The notes: generated from the letters alone by a model not told the origin. 64,000 nucleotides of DNA from Caldilineae bacterium (GCA_020634555.1 JACKBK010000006.1:1-64000), one strand, 5' to 3'. Shown: positions 36,599-45,845, counted from the stretch's first letter. Translations and numbers: made by a program.

Positions 36599-37816
36599 AT
36601 GAAACGATTACGAAAATCCCTGTCGCCTGTAGCAAATTCACGCTGGTTCAAAAATCAGACATACAATTTTGAAATTCTGAGATCCTTGGGGGAAAGTACA
36701 TACGGAGGCGCCGAGATCGGAGAGGTTCTGTCCGCCGTATCCGGTGTGAAGGAAGGAGACGATGAGGCTTGGTATCAAGGATGGAATAGGGTTGCAGCGA
36801 TGGTAGAGGACAGAGCCGCAACGCTTGCTGATCCGATCAGCCGGGGAAATGCGATGCTGCGTGCTTCCAATTACTATCGAACAGCCGAGTTTTTCCTTAA
36901 TCCCAGGGATGAACGACGTAAGCCAACATTTGACAGAAGTGTTGCCAATTTCTATGGCGGTATCGATTCCCTTGGCATTGAATACCAGATCTTTTATGTT
37001 CCCTATGAGTCAAAACAGCTAAAGGCGGTTTATTTCTCCGGAGGAATGAATGCATCCTCCAAACCCCTGATTGTTGCTCATGGTGGCTACGATTCCACTT
37101 TGGAAGAACTGTACTTTCTTATTGCAGCAGCCGCTCTGGAAAGGGAATATTCTGTACTCATCTTTGCCGGACCTGGACAGGGAACTGCTATTCGTGAGCA
37201 TGGTCTTCGGTTCACTCCGAAATGGGAAAAACCGACGGGTGCGGTTCTTGATCAATTTATCGGCCAATTCGGGAAACCGGAGAAGATCGTTCTCATTGGC
37301 GCCAGTCTGGGAGGATATCTCGCCCCGCGGGCAGCGGCTTACGATAAACGAATCGACGGCGTGGCTGCCTTTGATATTTGTTATGACTTCCAGGCAGCCG
37401 CCTTAAATCAGGTGCCATCTTTTGTAAGAAAAATGTACAGCCAGGGACATACCGGCTTTGTTGACTGGCTCATCAGGATGAAAATGAAATCCAATCCGGG
37501 TACACGGTGGGGAGTGCATAACGCGGAATGGACCATGGGAGCGAAAAGTCCGTCGGACCTGCTGCATATTTTTGATCAATACAATCTGAGGGACGCATCA
37601 AAACTGATCACATGCGATGTTCTGATTCTCGCCGGAGAAAAAGACCATCACTTTCCCCTTGAACAGGTTGGCGCTTTTCAAAATGCCCTGACTAACGCTC
37701 GCAGTATCACGACCCGCATATTTACAGAGCAGGAAGGCGGACAGGAACATTGCCAGCAGGGAAACATCAGCCTGTTTCACGAAGTCTTTTTCGATTGGAT
37801 TGAAAACACCTTCTGA
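36599..37816 (+). CDS. Alpha/beta hydrolase (dipeptidyl-aminopeptidase/acylaminoacyl-peptidase-like)
   Basis: This 405-residue protein has an N-terminal helical region (about 1-120) and an alpha/beta hydrolase core. The oxyanion segment reads 'LIVAHGGYDSTLEELYFL', the nucleophile elbow 'LIGASLGGYLAPR' holds Ser ~236, and Asp ~349 ('AGEKDHHFP') and His ~384 ('GGQEHCQQG') complete the triad. ATG 36599 follows AAGGA at seven bases; a GTG 18 bases upstream is less likely. It shares the lower GC of the ABC cassette before it and may act on the exported or an incoming compound. It could be a peptidase or esterase. Confidence 0.85.
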   Translation: MKRLRKSLSPVANSRWFKNQTYNFEILRSLGESTYGGAEIGEVLSAVSGVKEGDDEAWYQGWNRVAAMVEDRAATLADPISRGNAMLRASNYYRTAEFFLNPRDERRKPTFDRSVANFYGGIDSLGIEYQIFYVPYESKQLKAVYFSGGMNASSKPLIVAHGGYDSTLEELYFLIAAAALEREYSVLIFAGPGQGTAIREHGLRFTPKWEKPTGAVLDQFIGQFGKPEKIVLIGASLGGYLAPRAAAYDKRIDGVAAFDICYDFQAAALNQVPSFVRKMYSQGHTGFVDWLIRMKMKSNPGTRWGVHNAEWTMGAKSPSDLLHIFDQYNLRDASKLITCDVLILAGEKDHHFPLEQVGAFQNALTNARSITTRIFTEQEGGQEHCQQGNISLFHEVFFDWIENTF

Positions 37817-37854
37817 ATTCCGTGCAATGAGGTTGCGTTCAAGATCCATCCCGA

Positions 37855-40305
37855 TTATCGCTCCCCGATCCAGACATTGCGCCCATCGCTGACGAAACTC
37901 ACCGTTCCCTCCAGATCGGTGCGGTGGAAGTTCTCCGCCCCCACCGCCTCGACCCACGCATCCTGTACTGCACCCGATAGCTGGCGAAAGCGGTCGTCGC
38001 TTTGCACGAAGACGATGGCCTGCTGCGCGTCCACCGCGTCCAGCAGCGGCTGGCTGAAGCTGGCCTGCCTGCCGCCATCGGGCAGCTTGACCACCGTCGA
38101 GCGCAGACCCACGCCGCTGGCTGCCAGCGCATCCTGCACGTCATCGTCAGCGTCGCCGGTCAGCAGGAAGCTGGTGTCGCCCCAGCTCAGCCGCAGCACC
38201 AGCGAGTTGGCCTCCAGGTCTGGCTCGCCGTCGCCGGTCAACGCCGGGTCGGGGCCAGGATGCAGCACGTCCAGCGCGATCCCGTTGCCCAGCAACACCC
38301 GCGTGCCAGCCTCGGCGCGCGCGACCGGTATCGCCTGGCGCTGCAACGTTCGCAGCCAGCTTTCGTAGGCGGTTGAGGGATAGGGGAAGGGCGCTTGCAA
38401 CACCTGGTCGACTTCGTAGCGCTCCGGCAGCCCCACCAGCCCGCCAACCCGCTCGTCACCCGGATGGGTCAGCACCACCAGTTCAAGCTTGCGGTCGTAG
38501 AACGGCATATGTCGGCCTAGCTCGCCCAGCAGCGCCGTCGGGCTGTAACCCCCGTCGATCAGCACCTGCTGGCCATCCGGCGTTTCGATCAACACCGCCT
38601 CGCCGCGCTCCAGGTCGAAGAAATGGACATGCAGCTTGCCGTCCGGCTGGCTGCGCAGGCTGACGAACAGAAGCCCGCCGACCACCAGCAGCGCGCCGGC
38701 CGACAGGGTGGTTGCCATTGAGGAGGTGAGTGCCTGGCGCACCTTGCCCAAAAGTGGTGTCTTGGAGCGCATGGTGAAGACAATGCCCGCCAACGCGAGA
38801 TAGAACGCCCACAACCCAGCGCGGCCCAGGTCCACGTTCACCGACGCGAAAGGCAGCGGCGCTAACGCCTCGACCACGGCGACAGTCCAGTAGAGCGCCA
38901 GGAATGGAATGGTCATGATGGCTTTGGCAGCCAGCCACAGTACATCCAGGGTCTCGCCGATCAATCCCAGGATCGTGCCCAAGCCGCCCCATATCATGAC
39001 ATAAGGTTGTACAGGGAGAACTAAAAGGTTGGTCAGCGGCGAGACTACTGAGACGCGGCCGAAGTAATAGGCGATCAGTGGCAGGGTCAGGATCGTCGCC
39101 GCCAGCGTCACGATCAGCGCGTCGTTGAGGAAGCCGGTCGCGGTACGCGCCACGCTGGATGGCAGGCGTGCGTTGACTTTGCTTTCGAACCATTGTGTCA
39201 TCGGCGTTGCAAACATGATCAGGCTCAGGGTGGCGATGAAACTTAGCTCGAAGCCGACATCCCACAGCGTTAGCGGGTTGAGCAGCGTCATCAGAAATGC
39301 CGCCACGAACAACGACACGGCGGCCGTACTGCGGCGGTTGAGGTAGGCCGCCAGCGCGACCAGCATCCCCATGATCGCGGCGCGCACTACCGCCGCGTCC
39401 GCGCCGACCAGCAGCGTGTACAGGAGGATGCCGGCGATCACCGGCCAGAAGGCGCGCTTCGCTCCGATCAAGCGGGCGAATATGGCCGTCAGCAGCCCGG
39501 CGACGATGGTGATGTTGAATCCCGATATGACGATGATGTGACTGACCCCGGTGCGGTTGAACATGTCGTAGAGCGCCGGGTCGATGCCGGTCTCGACGCC
39601 TAGCAGAATGCCCGTCAACAGCCCGGACTCCGGCTCCGGCAGCAATCGGGCAATGACAGCCTGGGCGCGGTCGCGCAAACGATACAGCGCCTCCCAGAAG
39701 GGATGGCCGTAGCCATGTCCCAGGACGGTGACCTGCGGTTGCTGCACCAGCGTGTGGACGCCCTGACGAGCGAGATACTCGCGATAGTCGAAGTCCTCGA
39801 AGACCGGCGCTTCCTCCAGCCGGCCGCGCACTGCCACCCTGTCGCCGAAGCGCAGGCCGATGGTCCGGTCAACGGTGAACAGCGCATCTCCTTTCACTGG
39901 CAACGGGTCGCCCTCCCTGGCCAGCGTGAGGCTCTCGGCCCGCAGGCGAATGCGCACGCGGGTGTCGCGCGCCTCGGGCGGTTTCACGACGACGCCGGTC
40001 AGCGTCGCCCAGGCGGGGTTGTCCAACGTGCCGTTGTGAAAAGCCAGATCGGTAGGGGAGAAGCAGGGCAGGAAAGGAGAAAGCTGAAAGCGCAGCGCGC
40101 CCAGCAGCAGGAGGAGGATTGCAGCGGATGGCAGCCGCCAGCCAGGCCGGACGCGGCTGACAATCAAACCGGTCGCTGGCAGCGCCAGCAAGCCAGCCCA
40201 GATCAGCGGACCCGGCGAGTCGCAGTTCACCGCGCCCAGCGACCACACCCAGCGCGCCAGCCATATACCTGCAATCCACGCGACTATCAACCAGACAAGA
40301 GTCAT
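37855..40305 (-). CDS. comEC: ComEC/Rec2-family DNA uptake channel with degenerate metallo-lactamase domain
   Basis: This 816-residue membrane protein has an N-terminal DUF4131 OB-like domain (about 30-190), the Competence domain with many helices ('NRTGVSHIIVISGFNITIVA', 'YTLLVGADAAVVRAAIMGML') and a C-terminal metallo-beta-lactamase-like domain (from about 555). Its metal motif reads 'LTHPGDERVGGL' where active domains have HxHxDH, so the first two histidines and the last are not all there. The family moves single-stranded DNA through the membrane during transformation. ATG 40305 is preferred; a GTG 18 bases upstream is possible. Confidence 0.9.
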   Translation of the reverse strand: MTLVWLIVAWIAGIWLARWVWSLGAVNCDSPGPLIWAGLLALPATGLIVSRVRPGWRLPSAAILLLLLGALRFQLSPFLPCFSPTDLAFHNGTLDNPAWATLTGVVVKPPEARDTRVRIRLRAESLTLAREGDPLPVKGDALFTVDRTIGLRFGDRVAVRGRLEEAPVFEDFDYREYLARQGVHTLVQQPQVTVLGHGYGHPFWEALYRLRDRAQAVIARLLPEPESGLLTGILLGVETGIDPALYDMFNRTGVSHIIVISGFNITIVAGLLTAIFARLIGAKRAFWPVIAGILLYTLLVGADAAVVRAAIMGMLVALAAYLNRRSTAAVSLFVAAFLMTLLNPLTLWDVGFELSFIATLSLIMFATPMTQWFESKVNARLPSSVARTATGFLNDALIVTLAATILTLPLIAYYFGRVSVVSPLTNLLVLPVQPYVMIWGGLGTILGLIGETLDVLWLAAKAIMTIPFLALYWTVAVVEALAPLPFASVNVDLGRAGLWAFYLALAGIVFTMRSKTPLLGKVRQALTSSMATTLSAGALLVVGGLLFVSLRSQPDGKLHVHFFDLERGEAVLIETPDGQQVLIDGGYSPTALLGELGRHMPFYDRKLELVVLTHPGDERVGGLVGLPERYEVDQVLQAPFPYPSTAYESWLRTLQRQAIPVARAEAGTRVLLGNGIALDVLHPGPDPALTGDGEPDLEANSLVLRLSWGDTSFLLTGDADDDVQDALAASGVGLRSTVVKLPDGGRQASFSQPLLDAVDAQQAIVFVQSDDRFRQLSGAVQDAWVEAVGAENFHRTDLEGTVSFVSDGRNVWIGER

Positions 40306-40486
40306 CCCGCCTTGCCATCCCACCGTCAGTTACAAAAATCGGAGTTTTCGACGGGCAGCCTGACCAGCCCGCGCCGCGCATGAAAAAGCGCCGCCGGGCG
40401 TTATTATACCCAGGCGAGGTGAAGCGTCAAGGCGTTTGTAGGGAGTTCTCGACAGAACTCACAGTCGAGGCTGTTGCCGGGTCTAC

Positions 40487-41272
40487 TCAAACTGACGAGG
40501 CTTGATCGGGCTGTGCGATCATGTCGCGCACGCGGCGGGTGTAGGCGCGGTCGCTGGCGCGGCGTTGGTCCAGCACGGGCGAATCCTCGACCACCACGCC
40601 GTCCATGAGACGCACGATGCGGCGGGTGTGTTCGGCGATGTCCGGCTCGTGGGTGACGAAGACGATGGTGATGCCCTGGACCTCATTCAGCTCCTGGAAG
40701 ATGGCCATGATCTCAGCCCCAGATTTGGAGTCCAGGTTGCCCGTAGGTTCATCGGCCAGAATGATCGACGGGTCGTTGATCAGCGAGCGGGCGATGGCGA
40801 CCCGCTGCTGCTGGCCGCCCGACAGCTCGTTGGGCTTGTGATGGAGCCGGTCGCCCAGCCCAACCCGCGTCAGCGCCTCTTCGGCCCGTTTACGCCGGTC
40901 CTTGCCGCCGGCATAGATCAGCGGCAACTCGACGTTGGCCAGCGCTGTGGTCCTCGGCAGGAGGTTGAAGCTCTGGAACACAAAGCCGATTTTGCGGCTG
41001 CGCACCGCGGCCAGCTCGTCCTCGCTCAGGTGGCTGACATCCTTGCCGTCCAGAAAATACTCGCCACTGGTGGGCTGGTCGAGGCAGCCGACAATGTTCA
41101 TCATGGTAGACTTGCCCGAGCCGGACGGCCCCATGATGGCAACCATTTCGCCGGGATACACTTTCAAGGACGCGCCGCGCAGAGCGCGCACTTCGACATC
41201 ACCCATGCGATAGATCTTGGTCACATCGCGAATCTCGATGACCGGCTGTTCGGCGTGCTCGGTCATGCTCAA
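40487..41272 (-). CDS. ABC transporter ATPase (MacB/LolD type)
   Basis: This 261-residue ATPase has Walker A 'IMGPSGSGKSTMMNIVGCLD', Q-loop 'GFVFQSFNLLPRTTALANVE', signature 'LSGGQQQRVAIARSLI' and Walker B 'IILADEPTGNLDSKSG'. The DGKDVSHLSEDELAAVRSRK segment is typical of MacB/LolD-type ATPases that work with FtsX-like permeases. It overlaps the adaptor gene by four bases. No permease follows; ComEC does, after a 180-base gap. Confidence 0.92.
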   Translation of the reverse strand: MSMTEHAEQPVIEIRDVTKIYRMGDVEVRALRGASLKVYPGEMVAIMGPSGSGKSTMMNIVGCLDQPTSGEYFLDGKDVSHLSEDELAAVRSRKIGFVFQSFNLLPRTTALANVELPLIYAGGKDRRKRAEEALTRVGLGDRLHHKPNELSGGQQQRVAIARSLINDPSIILADEPTGNLDSKSGAEIMAIFQELNEVQGITIVFVTHEPDIAEHTRRIVRLMDGVVVEDSPVLDQRRASDRAYTRRVRDMIAQPDQASSV

Positions 41273-42732
41273 CCGCCACCGAACATAGATGAGCGCAGGC
41301 TGTCCAGGCCACCGCTGCGAATCGCCAGGTCGTCGCCAGGCTCAACGCCGCTGAGTATCTGGCTATACAGCTCGTTGCGTGCGCCTAACTGAACCTCAGT
41401 GTTGGTTGGTATGCCGTTGACGATCTTTTCGACAAAGGCGCGCCCGGAGGAACGGTCGACCTGAATCGCCCGGTTCGGCGCCAGCACGATGTCGCGCAAT
41501 TCATCAGTGATGATGCTGGCTGTCGCGCTCAGTCCACTACGCAGCGGCGCGCTGGTCTCATCCACCACAACCGTCACCTTGTACGAAGTGATGCCGGCGC
41601 TGCTGACCGGTGTAGGTGAGATGCGGTCGATGTGCCCGCTGATAACTGCTTCCGGCATGGCATCCAATGTTACGTTGACCGCCTGGCCCTCAGAAAGCTT
41701 ACCGATGTCGATCTCGTCGACCAGGATATCCAGGTGGAAGCGCGACAGGTCGGTGACCACTACGGCCGGCTGGCCGGTTGGCGGCAGTTCGCCGATGCCC
41801 ACGTTGACCGATGTGGCAACACCGCTGATCGGACTCACCAGTTCACTGTTGGTCTCGTTGAGCCGCGATTGGGCAATGGCCAGTTCGCTTTGGCGCACCT
41901 GGGCTTCGGCGATAGCCAGGTCCTGCTCCTCCGGGCCGCGCTGCAAGCGGTCCAGACTGGACTGGGCGTTGGCCAGCGAGGCATCGGCCTGGGCGACCGA
42001 CGCCTTAGCCTGCTCGATCTGGGCGCGGGCGGCCGCAAGCTGGCTGGCCTTCGGCTTGGCGGTCGTGATGCGGTAGTTGGCCGCCGCGGTTTCGTAATCC
42101 ACCGTTGCTTGTTGCAACTGGGCAGACTGGGGCAGCATGGCAATGTTGGGCTGGTTGGCGACCTGGTCGTAGGCCGCCTGGGCCTGGTCGCGGACGATGC
42201 GGGCGCGCTCCAGCGTCGCTTGAGCCGCCTGCTGCTCATCAGCTGTCGGCCCGCTGACCAGGTCGTTGTAGCTGGCCTGCGCGCTTTCCAGCGCCACGCG
42301 TGCGCTGGCAGCAGCGGCTTCGGCGCTGGTGACAGCAGCCTGTGCGGCTGCGATCTCCACGTCAGCGGGCGGCGTCTTCAGCTTCTCGAGTTGCGCCTGG
42401 CTGATAGCAAGATTCGTTTCCGCCTGCGCCATAGCCAGGGAGATGTCGGTCGTGTCCAACCGCGCCAGCACTTCATCGGCCGTTACCTGGTCGCCCTCCT
42501 TGACCAACACTTCGGCCACGCGGCTGGCGCCGCGGAAGAGCAGCGCCACTTCGTCCTCAGGCTCAATTGAGCCGGTGGCGCTGACTGTCGAGATGAGATT
42601 CCCCTCCTCGACCGCGATGGTCTCGTAGTCGGGCGCTGGTGGCTCCTTGGCCTGGCTGGTGTAGCGGTAGATCACGAAGCTGCCGCCGATCAGGACCGCC
42701 AGGACCACAAGGATGATAAGTGCTCGTCGCAT
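41269..42732 (-). CDS. Membrane-fusion (HlyD/MacA-like) efflux adaptor
   Basis: This 487-residue protein has an N-terminal anchor (about 5-25, 'LIILVVLAVLIGGSFVIY'), a split biotinyl-lipoyl domain ('GNLISTVSATGSIEPEDEVA') and a very long alpha-helical hairpin (about 95-290) rich in A and Q with tandem 'AQAxxxxAQ' spacing. Beta-barrel and membrane-proximal domains follow. It ends in a glycine-rich 'SLRSSMFGGG'. It links an inner-membrane pump to the outside. Paired with a MacB-type ATPase, but the permease is missing nearby. Confidence 0.88.
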   Translation of the reverse strand: MRRALIILVVLAVLIGGSFVIYRYTSQAKEPPAPDYETIAVEEGNLISTVSATGSIEPEDEVALLFRGASRVAEVLVKEGDQVTADEVLARLDTTDISLAMAQAETNLAISQAQLEKLKTPPADVEIAAAQAAVTSAEAAAASARVALESAQASYNDLVSGPTADEQQAAQATLERARIVRDQAQAAYDQVANQPNIAMLPQSAQLQQATVDYETAAANYRITTAKPKASQLAAARAQIEQAKASVAQADASLANAQSSLDRLQRGPEEQDLAIAEAQVRQSELAIAQSRLNETNSELVSPISGVATSVNVGIGELPPTGQPAVVVTDLSRFHLDILVDEIDIGKLSEGQAVNVTLDAMPEAVISGHIDRISPTPVSSAGITSYKVTVVVDETSAPLRSGLSATASIITDELRDIVLAPNRAIQVDRSSGRAFVEKIVNGIPTNTEVQLGARNELYSQILSGVEPGDDLAIRSGGLDSLRSSMFGGG

Positions 42733-42829
42733 GTCGGGTTGCTTTCTTTTCTGTCTGGTTGTGCTCTTCTGAATATTTTAGCGCAATCAGCGCTCCCAAT
42801 CGGTGGGATTCGTCACCTTGCCGGGCGGT

Positions 42830-43585
42830 TCATCCGAAAGACAGTTGGGCAGCCAGCAGCGGCGGCAGCACGCGCAGCGCGAGATAGATGACCGTGTACA
42901 GCAATGTCAGGACGACGGCGCCCGTCTTGGGGCGAGCAGCCTTGATCAGCGCGTAGACCAGAACAATGTGCCACAGGAAGAACAGATCAAGTTGGCCGGT
43001 GACCAGCCACAGCGGGTTGCGCGCATCTGCCAGCAAATCGCCGGTGGCCACAAAGTAGCTGAGCCCCGGATTGACCCGCAGCGCGCCACTAAACATTACG
43101 AACGCGGCGTCCACCAGGTCGCGCACGACGAAGGGCAACGATGTCCACGAGTAGCCTGTAAAAAGGGCGCCGAAACCGATCTCCAGCCCGCCAACCACCA
43201 GGCCGAAGTAGATGATTAACGTACCGATGGCCCAACCGATGAACAGGCCAACTGCCCGGCTGGCAAAAGCTGTGCCTGCAACGACGAGGGGGGAGGCAAA
43301 GGCCTGCATCTGCTGCTGCACCCGCGCACGCTGCGCCTCGGTCATGTTGTCAAGCTGACCCTGGATTCGGGAAAACGCTAACGCCTGCTGTTGAGCGGCC
43401 TGCTCCGCCAGCAACTGGGCGCTAACGGCCAGCAAGATTGCCACAGCCAGCAATCCCAGCACCGCGGGCACGGCCCACTTCCAGCGCGGAAAGGCGAGCA
43501 CCTGGGCCAGCGTGCTACGCGGCCGGTCGATGATCCCAATCAGCAGCGACAGCGTCGATTTTTGTACAGTGGTAGTTGCTTCCAT
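42830..43585 (-). CDS. Yip1-domain membrane protein
   Basis: This 251-residue protein has five or six predicted transmembrane segments: 'WAVPAVLGLLAVAILLAVSA', 'AVGLFIGWAIGTLIIYFGLV' and 'VVLTLLYTVIYLALRV'. A charged Q-rich loop lies around residues 65-95, and the arrangement is characteristic of Yip1-like proteins. The function is unknown. The start at 43585 has a GAGGG site; MILDLDEGN at 43615 is an alternative. It lies upstream of the efflux adaptor, separated by about 97 bases. Confidence 0.7.
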   Translation of the reverse strand: MEATTTVQKSTLSLLIGIIDRPRSTLAQVLAFPRWKWAVPAVLGLLAVAILLAVSAQLLAEQAAQQQALAFSRIQGQLDNMTEAQRARVQQQMQAFASPLVVAGTAFASRAVGLFIGWAIGTLIIYFGLVVGGLEIGFGALFTGYSWTSLPFVVRDLVDAAFVMFSGALRVNPGLSYFVATGDLLADARNPLWLVTGQLDLFFLWHIVLVYALIKAARPKTGAVVLTLLYTVIYLALRVLPPLLAAQLSFG

Positions 43586-43665
43586 CGGGTTGCCCTCGTC
43601 CAGGTCCAGTATCACACTTGTTGTTCACGAAGTGTTGTATCATGCTGAACGACCTTTGTCAAAGT

Positions 43666-43694
43666 TTGCACAAAGATGTCGTTCGTGATATTAT
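43666..43694 (+). promoter_or_regulatory. Promoter of rex
   Basis: TTGCAC (43666-43671), a 17-base spacer and TATTAT (43689-43694). An imperfect inverted repeat CGTGAA-AGACCC-TTCACAAG overlaps the start region. It resembles a Rex box but has a spacer two bases too long. Confidence 0.6.
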
Positions 43695-43750
43695 TGCGTG
43701 AAAGACCCTTCACAAGTCTTGAACAAGGACACTCAAGGAGGCAGTTTGCT

Positions 43751-44377
43751 ATGGCGCAAGAAAAGCAAGTTCCCGACATTGTTGTCGGCCGCTTACCTAT
43801 CTATTTGCGGGCACTAACATTCCTCAAAACGGAACATCGTGAAATCACCTCTTCGCAAGAACTTGGTGACCGCCTGGGCATCAGCTCAGCTCAGATCCGC
43901 AAGGACCTCTCGCACTTCGGTGAGTTTGGCAAACAGGGAACCGGTTACGATATCAGGCATCTGGAAAGCAACCTCAAGCGAATCCTGCACGTCGATCGCA
44001 TGTGGGACGTGGTGTTGATCGGCGCCGGCGACCTTGGCCACGCGCTGGCCAACTATCGCGGGTTTGCCGGCCGGGGATTCCGCATCTCCGCGGTGTTCGA
44101 CAAGAGCACCGACAAGATCGGTAACGAGATCGTGGAAGGCCTGGTAGTCGAGGACGTGGCTAAGCTCTCTGAGAGGGTCAAAGAGGTAGGCTGGCACATG
44201 GCTATCGTTGCAGTGCCGGCTGAGGAAGCCCAGAGCGTCGCCAACACGCTCATGGAAGCCGGTGTGAAGGCGATCCTCAGCTACGCACCCATTTCGTTGA
44301 TGGTGCCTTCCGGCATTCGCGTCGAACATATCGACCCGGCGGTGCATCTCCAACATCTGACCTACTACCTCGGGTAA
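43751..44377 (+). CDS. rex: Redox-sensing transcriptional repressor Rex
   Basis: This 208-residue protein has an N-terminal winged helix ('SSAQIRKDLSHFGEFGKQGT') and a Rossmann NAD(H) domain ('VVLIGAGDLGHALANYRGF', 'FDKSTDKIGNEIVEGL', 'AEEAQSVANTLMEAGVKAIL'). Its domain-swapped C-terminal helix ends 'DPAVHLQHLTYYL'. It senses the NADH/NAD+ ratio and represses fermentation and respiration genes. AAGGAGG precedes ATG 43751. A strong bidirectional palindromic terminator follows. Confidence 0.95.
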   Translation: MAQEKQVPDIVVGRLPIYLRALTFLKTEHREITSSQELGDRLGISSAQIRKDLSHFGEFGKQGTGYDIRHLESNLKRILHVDRMWDVVLIGAGDLGHALANYRGFAGRGFRISAVFDKSTDKIGNEIVEGLVVEDVAKLSERVKEVGWHMAIVAVPAEEAQSVANTLMEAGVKAILSYAPISLMVPSGIRVEHIDPAVHLQHLTYYLG

Positions 44378-44400
44378 GGCACGGGTTCGGATCAGGATCG

Positions 44401-44448
44401 ATGAAACGAGCGGCTCTGAGGCACGTGCCTCAGAGCCGCTCGTTTCAT
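44401..44448. terminator. 48-base perfect palindrome, terminator after rex
   Basis: 24-base perfect arms (ATGAAACGAGCGGCTCTGAG... and complement) with no loop. There are T-rich flanks (CGTTTCAT) but no long T-run. It is the longest perfect palindrome in the window. Confidence 0.75.
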
Positions 44449-44478
44449 AAAGATGCCCACACAATTGTGAATTATTGC

Positions 44479-44507
44479 TTTACAGGAAGCCTCCGCTCTG
44501 GTATGAT
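44479..44507 (+). promoter_or_regulatory. Promoter of the secreted repeat protein gene
   Basis: TTTACA (44479-44484), a 17-base spacer and TATGAT (44502-44507). Confidence 0.65.
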
Positions 44508-44601
44508 ACACAGTAGAGATCAGGTCTGTAAATTCAGCAATTTGGGCGGTGACTATTGGCCCCTCATCAGGGCAACGATACATACGAAAGGAAGGATTCT
44601 C

Positions 44602-45813
44602 ATGGATCATGTTCGCTGGAGTACGCTCTGTCTGGCGTTGGGGCTGGCAGGGCTAATTGCATTGGGGGCGCCGCAGCCAGCCGCGGCATCTGCCGACCAA
44701 AGCCGACACCTTCAGGAAAATTCAGAGGCAGGCCAGCAGCCAGAAAGCCCCTTTGTTGCGGTTCCCGGCGTCTTCTCCCTGCGGCTGGGCCAGGGATTTA
44801 ACTCGCGGGATGGCGCGCTCAACCTGCCCGGTGCGCAGATCGATCTGCCCGCCCTCAACGCCACGGCCACGGTTGAGGGCTTCACCTTCGGCCTTCGCGA
44901 CCAGTCCTACGGCTGGGACACCATTACATTGCAGCAGGCCAAACCGGTTGAGAACGACACGTTGACGATCTCCGATATGCAGGCCAGCATCCAGGGGCCG
45001 GCAGCGAACTTCACCACTGATCTCGAGACGCGCATTGACGTGCATCCCAGCGAAGATGTTCAGGCCGGCGCGACACTCTGGCTGAGTTACGACGGCGCCA
45101 CCGGCCAGCCCAGTTTAGCCGTGGCAGATGGCAGCGCACAGATGGTTGTGGGACCGGCGACCGTCGCGGTAGATGGCATCAACGCCGGCGATGGCGCCTT
45201 TTCAGTCGATGCTGCACAGGTAGTATTTCCGGACGCGGGCATGGGCGCCAGGATCGACGGATACACTGTGGCCGACGGCGCCTCGAACTGGCAGTCATTG
45301 ACGTGGTTTGGCCAGGAGTTCAAGCTGGGCGATGTTGCAACCTTCTCCGACAACCTGGTAGTCGTCCCCGGGCCTAGCACACCGGATGCGGCCACAGTCG
45401 GAGCCGCGACGCGCTTCGAGATCAATGCCGGCGACGCGGCCAACGCCAGCGGCCAGTTGGTTTTCGTGATCGATCCGGACACAGGTCAGCCAACACTGGC
45501 GCTGCTCGATGGCAGCGCCGTTCTTGGGGTTCCCGGATGGAACGTGGCCGTGAACGGCCTAAACACGGGCACGCAGGGCACCGTTGTGAACAGCGTTGTC
45601 TTCACTGCACAACCGCTAGGCGTCCAGGCTCAAATCAGCGGCGTGGCTGTCGATGAGAACAATGGGGTCTCATTCGACCAGGCGCGGTTCCTGTATCAAC
45701 CGGAACAAACCGCTGAACAACGCGTTGCCGGTTTCGAACTCGTTGTTGACAGCACCGACGCTGGCTACATCGTTTCGACCACCACACTGGTACCGACTGC
45801 GCAAGCCAAGTAG
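44602..45813 (+). CDS. Secreted protein with duplicated beta-rich domain, function unknown
   Basis: I do not recognise this 403-residue protein. It has a signal peptide (about 1-32, 'ALGLAGLIALGAPQPAAASA') and no further membrane segment. The mature part is beta-rich with at least two related blocks of roughly 85-110 residues: 'LWLSYDGATGQPSLAVADGS' near 155 and 'LVFVIDPDTGQPTLALLDGS' near 290. Each is followed by a V-A-V-(D/N)-G-(I/L)-N motif. The start is set by GAAAGGAAGG upstream of ATG 44602. It has its own promoter and terminator. Confidence 0.75.
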   Translation: MDHVRWSTLCLALGLAGLIALGAPQPAAASADQSRHLQENSEAGQQPESPFVAVPGVFSLRLGQGFNSRDGALNLPGAQIDLPALNATATVEGFTFGLRDQSYGWDTITLQQAKPVENDTLTISDMQASIQGPAANFTTDLETRIDVHPSEDVQAGATLWLSYDGATGQPSLAVADGSAQMVVGPATVAVDGINAGDGAFSVDAAQVVFPDAGMGARIDGYTVADGASNWQSLTWFGQEFKLGDVATFSDNLVVVPGPSTPDAATVGAATRFEINAGDAANASGQLVFVIDPDTGQPTLALLDGSAVLGVPGWNVAVNGLNTGTQGTVVNSVVFTAQPLGVQAQISGVAVDENNGVSFDQARFLYQPEQTAEQRVAGFELVVDSTDAGYIVSTTTLVPTAQAK

Positions 45814-45845
45814 CCTCGATACACAACCCTGATCGGCAGATCTTG

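Noticed and set aside
43695..43730. Rex-box-like inverted repeat upstream of rex
   Set aside because: Arms GTGAA/TTCAC are six bases apart instead of the usual four, so autoregulation is not supported.
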